From contig CAZPUJ010000138.1 of NCBI GenBank assembly GCA_964589725.1, positions 1 to 18,933 on the forward strand: a stretch of DNA of 18,933 bases, given 5' to 3'. The notes beneath the pieces are model-generated. The model made no database searches. It was not told the origin of the DNA and was given only the letters and a program-made list of their open reading frames with translations. The stretch is from CAYSHJ01 sp964589725. GTDB taxonomy: Bacteria; Planctomycetota; Planctomycetia; Planctomycetales; Planctomycetaceae. The translations under genes and the position numbers were made by a program. Below are positions 13,641-18,933 of the stretch, piece by piece (the first letter of the stretch is position 1; the number at the start of each line of letters is the position of its first letter).

Positions 13641-15938
13641 TCAAGGAACGCTCTTTTCGGGTGTCGTCCCGCTTTGCGGCGATGTGTCTGGCGGCTTGCG
13701 AAACTGGAACCGTTTCTCCCAGCCAAGCTGTTTCGAGACCGTGGCCGGAAACTCCCAACCGCTGTCTTCCGCTTGATAGATGACAACCTGAGACCGCTCC
13801 GCCGCCAGCGTGACCGTCTGAGGCAGGTCAAACACACGCAACACATTCAACAGCGCGGGGCCGTCGCGATGAGACTTCGGAAGTTCGTGCAGGTCGATCC
13901 GTTTCACGTTCGGCTCGAACAAAGTCGCGTACAGGGACAACGCCGCCATCTGCCGATGTCCTTGCAGCCACAGCGGCGTGTCGGCGAGCCCGGTCACCGC
14001 GCGAGTGGCCTGGATGGCTCGGCGGATGTCCCAGGTTTGCATCCCTTCGAGCGTTTGGCCGAGCAGATAAAACCGTCGGCGATGCTGCGTCTGCTTCTTG
14101 GGCGATTGATCCCACGCCGTCGGGCCGATGCCTCGCGGAGTCACGTAGGCCATCACCCACGGAAACGACTCGAACATCTTTTTTTTGGACTCCCACTGCG
14201 CTTGTTCCCTCTCCCTTTGGGAGAGTGCTGGGGTGAGGGATCCATCCGCCGAGTCCGGGTTAATTCCAATCCCGGCCTTAGCCAACTCACCCTTGAGTTG
14301 CGCTTCAAACGCCGGACGATACATCGCGAGGAACTCAGTCCAGCCTGCCGCATCGAGCGGGTTCACGACGACGAGTTCCGCTTTGTCGAGCTTCGCTCGC
14401 TGCGCCACAAACAATCGCAAGGTGATCCCCGGCTGACTGGAAAAATCAAACGCTCGCAACCACACACCCTCCGCTTCGGCCGAGAAGGCTTCTTGCAGAT
14501 CGAGCAGGGAACCCGGCTCCGGCCAGCCGCGGAAGACCTTTTCGCCGAGTTGTTGCCGCCATGCGTCTCGCATCATCCGCCAGGCGGCTTCGTCAGCCGG
14601 ACGGGTTGGCGTCGGCGCGGCGGCGACGAATGTCTCGTCAATCTTCGTGTTGAGTTCATCGCTTGGCAGTGTCTCGAAGACCTTGAGCTGTTCCGGCTGA
14701 AAGAACTTCACCGCCGGCTTGTCAATCGGGCGGTCGATCCCTTTGAGGTGTTTGTCGAACCAGCGGAAGGCGTGAATGTGGAGTTCCTGCGTATCACTGT
14801 GCCCTCCCGCCGTGATCTGCAGCGCGACGTCGTTCGGTTTGCCGAGCAGTTCGTACAAGCGGCGGACCTTCGAGTACGTTCGATACACACCATCCAGCGG
14901 AAAGATCGAATCGCGGTCGGTATTGCTGATGAGCAACGCTCGCGGCGCGACGAGCGCGGCGACCAGCGGATAATCCCAGCGGTACGTGTTGAGGCAGAAC
15001 ATGCAGTCGCAATGTCCTTCGACGACTCCGTCCACGACGTGATTCTGCAAGTCGGTGATGCCGGCGGTCGGCACGGCAGCCTTGATTCGCTCGTCAATCG
15101 CCGCGATCCACCACGAATACGCTCCGCCGCCGCTACGTCCCGTCACGCCGAGCTTGTCGGCATCGACCTCCGGCCGAGACTGCAGGTAGTCGAGTGCTCG
15201 CATACAGTTCCACGCCTCGACGCCGGCCGGCGTGTAGCCGCGACTCAACCACCACCAGCGGTCGTAGCGATGCGTGCCATGATGAATGCCCTCGATCTCG
15301 CCCAATTGCAGCGAGTCGATGATCAGACAGACGTACCCATTGCGAGCAAACCAGCCTCCGTGATGCTGGTAGTGAACCTTATTGCCGAAGCTGACGTTGT
15401 CCTTTTTGACTCCACCGTGTCCACAGAGGTAAAGGATTGCGGGCAGGCGCGCGTCTTGGCGAGCGGGGGGCGTCAGCCCCCTGATGCCTGCGGACGTCTC
15501 GCCGCTTTTGGCATCGGTTGCCAGGGAAGATTTGGACACATCAGGGAGCTGACGCCCCCCGCTCGCCTGTTTTGGAAGATACAAATCGCCGGTGACGTAC
15601 AAGCCGGGCCGCGACTGAAATTGCAGCCGCTCAACGACGAACTCGTCGTGCTCGGTCTTGCCGGTGACGACCGGCTGCAACTCCGTCCGCTCCGGCAGTG
15701 GGTCGAGGCCGAGCATCTCGAGCAACTGCCGCCGGTACTCGCCCTTCTTCGCGTTCCAATCGTCGGCCGAATGAATGTCCGCTAAGCAGGCGTCACGTAG
15801 CTTGGCGGTCTCCAACCGAAAGTATTCGGCGATCATCTGATCGCCGCGCGATGTGTCGAGCTTGGGAGGTTCGGCTCCGAATAGAGCGAGGCCGGTCAAA
15901 TTCAAGATGATCGCACTGAGACACGAACTCAGACGCAT
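13641..15938 (-). CDS. Secreted acetylxylan-esterase-like alpha/beta hydrolase, tandem fold (765 aa)
   Basis: A signal peptide (MRLSSCLSAIILNLTGLALFGA) predicts export. The first hydrolase domain (about 60-400) has the nucleophile elbow GVTGRSGGGAYS with Ser269, an acid candidate Asp341/Asp343 (ISNTDRDSIFP) and His380 (AGGHSDTQELHIH), as in the acetylxylan esterase/prolyl-oligopeptidase-like hydrolases of planctomycetes that deacetylate polysaccharides; the substrate is not proven. Residues ~490-735 look like a second alpha/beta fold whose elbow position reads LWLQGHRQMAA, with no Ser, so it is probably inactive. Two DNA repeats are read through in frame: a 110-bp terminal-inverted-repeat element (about residues 124-162) and LTPALSQREREQ (568-579). 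The start overlaps the HD gene stop by 10 nt. Confidence 0.85.
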   Translation of the reverse strand: MRLSSCLSAIILNLTGLALFGAEPPKLDTSRGDQMIAEYFRLETAKLRDACLADIHSADDWNAKKGEYRRQLLEMLGLDPLPERTELQPVVTGKTEHDEFVVERLQFQSRPGLYVTGDLYLPKQASGGRQLPDVSKSSLATDAKSGETSAGIRGLTPPARQDARLPAILYLCGHGGVKKDNVSFGNKVHYQHHGGWFARNGYVCLIIDSLQLGEIEGIHHGTHRYDRWWWLSRGYTPAGVEAWNCMRALDYLQSRPEVDADKLGVTGRSGGGAYSWWIAAIDERIKAAVPTAGITDLQNHVVDGVVEGHCDCMFCLNTYRWDYPLVAALVAPRALLISNTDRDSIFPLDGVYRTYSKVRRLYELLGKPNDVALQITAGGHSDTQELHIHAFRWFDKHLKGIDRPIDKPAVKFFQPEQLKVFETLPSDELNTKIDETFVAAAPTPTRPADEAAWRMMRDAWRQQLGEKVFRGWPEPGSLLDLQEAFSAEAEGVWLRAFDFSSQPGITLRLFVAQRAKLDKAELVVVNPLDAAGWTEFLAMYRPAFEAQLKGELAKAGIGINPDSADGSLTPALSQREREQAQWESKKKMFESFPWVMAYVTPRGIGPTAWDQSPKKQTQHRRRFYLLGQTLEGMQTWDIRRAIQATRAVTGLADTPLWLQGHRQMAALSLYATLFEPNVKRIDLHELPKSHRDGPALLNVLRVFDLPQTVTLAAERSQVVIYQAEDSGWEFPATVSKQLGWEKRFQFRKPPDTSPQSGTTPEKSVP
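14204..14240. repeat. LTPALSQRERE-type hairpin repeat inside the esterase gene
   Basis: The plus strand holds CTCTCCC-TTT-GGGAGAG followed by GTGCTGGGGTGAGGGA. On the coding strand this reads LTPALSQRERE, a peptide I recall as a common spurious or inserted sequence from a dispersed repeat in many bacteria. Here it lies in frame in the linker before QWESKKKMFESFPW of the hydrolase. Confidence 0.75.
15458..15567. mobile_element. 110-bp element with 29-bp terminal inverted repeats inside the esterase gene
   Basis: The left arm 15458-15486 (GGCGAGCGGGGGGCGTCAGC...) and the right arm 15539-15567 (...GCTGACGCCCCCCGCTCGCC) match as reverse complements in 28 of 29 positions. The internal part holds TGGCA-TCGGT-TGCCA. 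There is no transposase, so it is MITE-like. On the coding strand it is open and adds about 37-39 residues (QASGGRQLPDV... to ...GIRGLTPPARQD) between GDLYLPK and ARLPAILYLCGHGG, two segments that should be adjacent in this family. A target-site duplication is not evident. Confidence 0.7.
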
Positions 15939-17281
15939 GCTGCACCTCGTTCCATCGTGATTGCCTTTTGGAGTTCGTCGCGGAAAGACGGAAGTTTTGA
16001 CAATTCTTGAGCGACGTTTGGTTCGGCGAACACGCGCACGCGCTTCACGAAGTCGTCGAACTGCGTTTTGGCAAGCGCGTCGACGACGGGTGAGACGCGG
16101 TGCAACGGGCGATAGACCTGTTCCTTAGGGAAGTAGATCGAGACCTCGAACTCGACCTCGCGATGCGGCGGCGGAGCGTCAATCAGGATGTCAACTGGCG
16201 CTAACCGGCGGCCGAGCAGACTCGAAAATGACTCGCACAGGCGGCGTCCGCAACGGACGTGGAACTCATAGGGTCGGCCTGCCAGTTGCTGATACAACTC
16301 GGGCGCAAGCGAGTGGCTGTACTCGACGACTCGTTTGAACAGACGACGCTTCGGGCCAAAGACTCCTTCGGCCAGCGGTTCCAACTCCGTGCCGCGAGCG
16401 GCGTGTCGAAGCAGGTGGATCGTTTCAGATTCGGTCAATTGAAAGAACGTCTTGAGGTCGAACTGTTGCCGCAACTCGAAGAAACTGCGAGCGAACATCG
16501 CGGTCGCGGAACGAACGGCGTGATGCCAGTAAACCTCGCTGAACATCACGCACCGCGCAAAGACCATCAGCTCGGCGGCCGTCTTGCCCTTCGCACTCAA
16601 CGCCAACCCGTCACCTGTTTCGTTGATGAGCAGCGATTGAATCAGTCGCTGCTTGTCGAAGTGGCGGCCGTACGGCACGCCGCAGTGCAGACTGTCGCGA
16701 TCGAGGTAATCCATTTTGTCGATGTCGATCGGGCCCGAAAGAATCGACCGCATTAACCGCAATGGTGCGGAGTTCGTTTGAGGAACGAGCACGTCGAGAA
16801 CTTCCGCCGGATCGACATGCCAATCGTCGCGTAACACTTGAGCCAACTCACGCTCGGGTCGCAGGAACTCGGCGGCAAAGGCTTCGTGATGCAATAACTC
16901 GGGCAGGTCCATGTCTTCGATCGGGTGACAGAACGGCCAATGACCCAAGTCGTGGAGCAATGCCGAAACCATCAGCACTTCGGCGCGATGTTCATCGACG
17001 ATTGACGAAAATCGCGGATCGCGACCCAACTGCCAAAGATACTTGAGCGCGTTTAAGAACACGCCGAGCGCGTGTTCGAACCGTGTGTGAGTCGCTCCGG
17101 GATAAACGCGCGCGGCGAGTCCCAACTGTGAGATGTGCGATAGACGCTGAAACTCAGCGGTATCGACGAGTGCTCGGACTCGCGGCGTGAACGGCACATC
17201 CAGTTCGACCGGGATGCGCACGATGCCGCGGCCGGCCTCGAGGTTCATCAGTTCCGGGATGTGGCTGTAGGGATGCGACAT
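15929..17281 (-). CDS. HD-domain phosphohydrolase (dNTPase/SAMHD1-like, 450 aa)
   Basis: Residues ~45-200 form an HD domain: His70 (HTRFEHALGVFLNAL), His110-Asp111 (SALLHDLGHWPFCHP) and Asp188 (IDIDKMDYLDRD) correspond to the metal ligands of SAMHD1/dGTPase-like proteins. Family members hydrolyse dNTPs to nucleoside and triphosphate, or act on other phosphate esters. The GVPYGRHFDKQRLIQSL block after the HD core fits this subfamily. The C-terminal ~200 residues are less conserved. It is probably cytoplasmic. The ATG at 17281 is preferred because conserved sequence begins near it. The stop overlaps the esterase start by 10 nt, with GAGG before the esterase ATG, so the two are likely one transcript despite unrelated functions. 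Confidence 0.9.
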   Translation of the reverse strand: MSHPYSHIPELMNLEAGRGIVRIPVELDVPFTPRVRALVDTAEFQRLSHISQLGLAARVYPGATHTRFEHALGVFLNALKYLWQLGRDPRFSSIVDEHRAEVLMVSALLHDLGHWPFCHPIEDMDLPELLHHEAFAAEFLRPERELAQVLRDDWHVDPAEVLDVLVPQTNSAPLRLMRSILSGPIDIDKMDYLDRDSLHCGVPYGRHFDKQRLIQSLLINETGDGLALSAKGKTAAELMVFARCVMFSEVYWHHAVRSATAMFARSFFELRQQFDLKTFFQLTESETIHLLRHAARGTELEPLAEGVFGPKRRLFKRVVEYSHSLAPELYQQLAGRPYEFHVRCGRRLCESFSSLLGRRLAPVDILIDAPPPHREVEFEVSIYFPKEQVYRPLHRVSPVVDALAKTQFDDFVKRVRVFAEPNVAQELSKLPSFRDELQKAITMERGAACV

Positions 17282-17359
17282 GATGCCGCGAAGACTAAAC
17301 GGTTGGGGCGATCAGTCCAAGCGGATGAAGGTCGGAACGCGGGGCAGTAAGATTTGCCA
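17282..17359. promoter_or_regulatory. Divergent intergenic region HD gene / DUF2079 gene
   Basis: This 78-bp gap between divergent starts must contain both promoters unless they lie within the genes. I cannot assign boxes with confidence, and no Shine-Dalgarno is clear before the ATG at 17360. Confidence 0.25.
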
Positions 17360-18933
17360 ATGCCCCAGCCAGACTCATTTCGATCGATCGTTTCTCGCAA
17401 GCCTGTGTTCGCCGGCCTATGTGTGCTGGGTGGTGTTGTCTCACAGGCGATGAGTTGGCAGACGATTCTGTCGTCGGAAACGATTTCGTCGAACATGCTC
17501 AGCGGCGGCAAGTGGCGTTCGACCGTGGAATGTCTCGGCGGCCGAGTGAGTCACGGCAATTCGGGAGGGCGGCTGGCGGAAGTGGATTTTCTGCCGCTGG
17601 CATTTGTTTGGTTGGTGTTCGCGGCGGTGAGTGGACTGGTCGCCGGCGTTCTGGTGCGGCGCACGACGCGTGTGAGTTGGAGTGACTCGCTGACACAGTC
17701 TGGGTTCGCGTTTGGCTGGTGGTGGCTAATGGGTGTGTGGGAGTTGTCGCGGCTGCTGGCGTTCGGCATCGGGTTTGAGAGCCTTGAACGCCTTTTGCTC
17801 GTGTCGCCGCACTTATGGATGTCCGTCGCGCTGGCCGGTTGGCTCGTGCATCCATTCGCCTTTTCTCCCCCTCTCCCCTTCTCCCCCTCTCCCGCTCTCG
17901 CGCCAACGCGCCGCGCGGCATTCATTTCGCTCGCGGTATTGATCGCGATCTACATCATCATCTTCACGGCGATGAATTGGCAGTTGTGGTTCAACCTGCG
18001 GATTCCGCATGGCGACTCGGCGATGTACGAGGAGCATCTCTGGAATCTGACGCACGGGAAGGGTTTTCGCAGTTATCTCGATCAGGGGCTGTTCCTGGGA
18101 GAGCACATTCAGGTCGTGCATCTGTTGTTGCTGCCGTTGCATTGGCTGTGGCCGTCGCACCTATTGCTGGAGCTGTGCGAATCGACAGCGTTGGCTTTGG
18201 GAGCGATCCCGGTTTTTCGGATGGCTCGACGGGCGACCGGATCGGATCGCGCGGGGCTGTTGCTGGCGGGAGCGTACTTGCTGTATTTCCCGCTGCATTT
18301 TCTGGATATCGAGGTCGACCTGAAAACTTTTCGGCCTGAGAGTTTTTGTGTGCCGTTCTTTCTGTTCGCGTTCGATCAATTGGAGCAAGGTCGGTTGCGT
18401 CGGGCGGTTGTGTTGCTGTTGTTTGCTCTGTCAGCGAAGGAGGATTACTCGATCATCATCGCTCCGCTGGGGGTGTGGATCGCGACGCGAGCTTGGCTCA
18501 GTTGGAATGCGGAATGCGGAAAACGGAAAGCGGACGGAGACTTCAACCTGGCTGTCAACTTTCCGCGTTGGGATCTAGCCGCCGCCGGGGTAAGTTGGCT
18601 GCTGGCCGCCGGGCTAAGTCGGTCCCTAGCCGTCATCGCCGGGCAAAGTGGGCTCCTCGCCGCCGCCGGGCTAAGTTGGCGGCTCCCAGCAGCCGTCGGG
18701 CTAAGTTGGCTGCTGGCCGCGTGGCTAAGTTGGCTACTGGCTGCTCGGCTCGTACGACTTTCCGCTTTCTGGCCGCAGTTCATCCTCGGTCTATGCGTCA
18801 CCGTGTTTGGAGCTGTGTATCTCGTCTTGGCGACTCGCGTGGTGATTCCGTGGTTTCGGGGCGGCGCGGAACTGCATTATGTGAAGTACTTCAGCAAGTT
18901 CGGCGACTCGATGGAGCAGATTGCCTGGAACAT
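17360..18933 (+). CDS. DUF2079 multi-pass membrane protein, 5' part (C-terminus outside window)
   Basis: From the ATG at 17360 the frame is open for 524 codons to the window end. Many hydrophobic helices are present. The central part matches the DUF2079 pattern: HGDSAMYEEHLWNLTHGKGF, LDQGLFLGEHIQVVHLLLLP, a helix pair around ALGAIPVFRMARRATGS, KTFRPESFCVPFFLFAF and ALSAKEDYSIIIAPLGVW. This family looks like glycosyltransferase-C-type integral membrane proteins; function is unproven. Three odd segments are encoded: FSPPLPFSPSPALAPTRR from a pyrimidine tract (17868-17905), NAECGKRKADG from a GCGGAA-type repeat (about 18508-18540) and an AAAGLSWLL tandem array (18578-18739). The HD gene is divergent, 78 bp away. 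Confidence 0.85.
   Translation, partial: MPQPDSFRSIVSRKPVFAGLCVLGGVVSQAMSWQTILSSETISSNMLSGGKWRSTVECLGGRVSHGNSGGRLAEVDFLPLAFVWLVFAAVSGLVAGVLVRRTTRVSWSDSLTQSGFAFGWWWLMGVWELSRLLAFGIGFESLERLLLVSPHLWMSVALAGWLVHPFAFSPPLPFSPSPALAPTRRAAFISLAVLIAIYIIIFTAMNWQLWFNLRIPHGDSAMYEEHLWNLTHGKGFRSYLDQGLFLGEHIQVVHLLLLPLHWLWPSHLLLELCESTALALGAIPVFRMARRATGSDRAGLLLAGAYLLYFPLHFLDIEVDLKTFRPESFCVPFFLFAFDQLEQGRLRRAVVLLLFALSAKEDYSIIIAPLGVWIATRAWLSWNAECGKRKADGDFNLAVNFPRWDLAAAGVSWLLAAGLSRSLAVIAGQSGLLAAAGLSWRLPAAVGLSWLLAAWLSWLLAARLVRLSAFWPQFILGLCVTVFGAVYLVLATRVVIPWFRGGAELHYVKYFSKFGDSMEQIAWN
17868..17905 (+). repeat. Pyrimidine tract inside the DUF2079 gene
   Basis: A run of C and T (units like TCTCCCCC and TCTCCCCTTC) on the plus strand encodes FSPPLPFSPSPAL between two membrane segments. 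It reads as a low-complexity insertion in a loop. Confidence 0.55.
18508..18540 (+). repeat. GCGGAATGCGGAAAACGGAA motif inside the DUF2079 gene
   Basis: Purine-rich GCGGAA units resemble the left arm of the inverted repeat at 8520-8611. They encode a hydrophilic stretch (NAECGKRKADGD) after a membrane helix. Similarity is by eye. Confidence 0.4.
18578..18739 (+). repeat. Six-unit in-frame tandem array (GCCGCCGGGCTAAGTTGGCTGCTG type)
   Basis: Six units begin at 18578, 18605, 18629, 18659, 18689 and 18716, with lengths 27, 24, 30, 30, 27 and 24 bases, all multiples of three. Each encodes a version of AAAGLSWLL (AAAGVSWLL, AAGLSRSL, AVIAGQSGLL, AAAGLSWRLP, AAVGLSWLL, AAWLSWLL). Together they add about 54 hydrophobic residues to the membrane protein, enough for two extra helices. 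Confidence 0.8.

Noticed and set aside
13674..15785. 703-codon open frame on the plus strand opposite the esterase gene
   Set aside because: It is antisense to a gene with clear signal peptide and catalytic motifs. Its protein is Arg/His/Gln-rich without family features, as expected for shadow frames in GC-rich coding DNA.

Overview
The window looks like chromosomal DNA of a planctomycete (Planctomycetota). This is an inference: no rRNA or marker gene settles it. It rests on moderately high GC, scarce Shine-Dalgarno sequences, the protein complement (secreted kelch protein, large secreted acetylxylan-esterase-like hydrolase, DUF2079 membrane protein, FHA-GAF-cyclase) and many short palindromic repeats between and inside genes. 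No tRNA, rRNA, CRISPR array, transposase gene or convincing Rho-independent terminator was found.

Layout. 1-542 (-): 5' part of a prephenate/arogenate dehydrogenase (TyrA type), divergent from thyX (712-1647, +). 1648-3957 is an accessory, repeat-rich stretch: a 58-codon ORF running into a repeat, an inverted-repeat complex of small hairpins (1801-2015), a C-terminal fragment of a small protein, a translationally coupled pair (JAMM/MPN metalloprotease-like protein plus an 82-aa protein, both -), a small membrane protein, and three copies of a ~75-bp direct repeat. 3958-6729 (+): a membrane-anchored hypothetical protein and a secreted kelch/FN3-like protein. 6745-10514 (-): serA, a TPR lipoprotein and a class-II cyclic nucleotide phosphodiesterase-like enzyme. 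10553-13526 (-): an FHA-GAF-class III nucleotidyl cyclase, nuoB and nuoA. 13641-17281 (-): a secreted esterase whose start overlaps the stop of an HD-domain phosphohydrolase. 17360-18933 (+): a DUF2079 multi-pass membrane protein cut by the window end.

How genes work together. The cyclase and the phosphodiesterase lie 38 bp apart on one strand and form a plausible make-and-destroy module for a cyclic nucleotide. nuoA and nuoB overlap and encode adjacent parts of respiratory complex I, without nuoC next to them. The HD protein and the esterase share a 10-nt overlap. The JAMM protein and its 82-aa partner share an ATGA overlap and may form an effector/partner pair.

The most interesting signal is structural. 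Several unrelated repeat classes (twin GGA/TCC-triloop hairpins, a 110-bp terminal-inverted-repeat element, a hairpin repeat read as LTPALSQREREQ, a pyrimidine tract and a 24-30-bp tandem array) sit inside open reading frames without breaking them, in the kelch, esterase and DUF2079 genes. Related palindromic elements lie in the intergenic regions. This genome seems to tolerate small mobile or palindromic DNA as new peptide segments, as described for Rickettsia palindromic elements.
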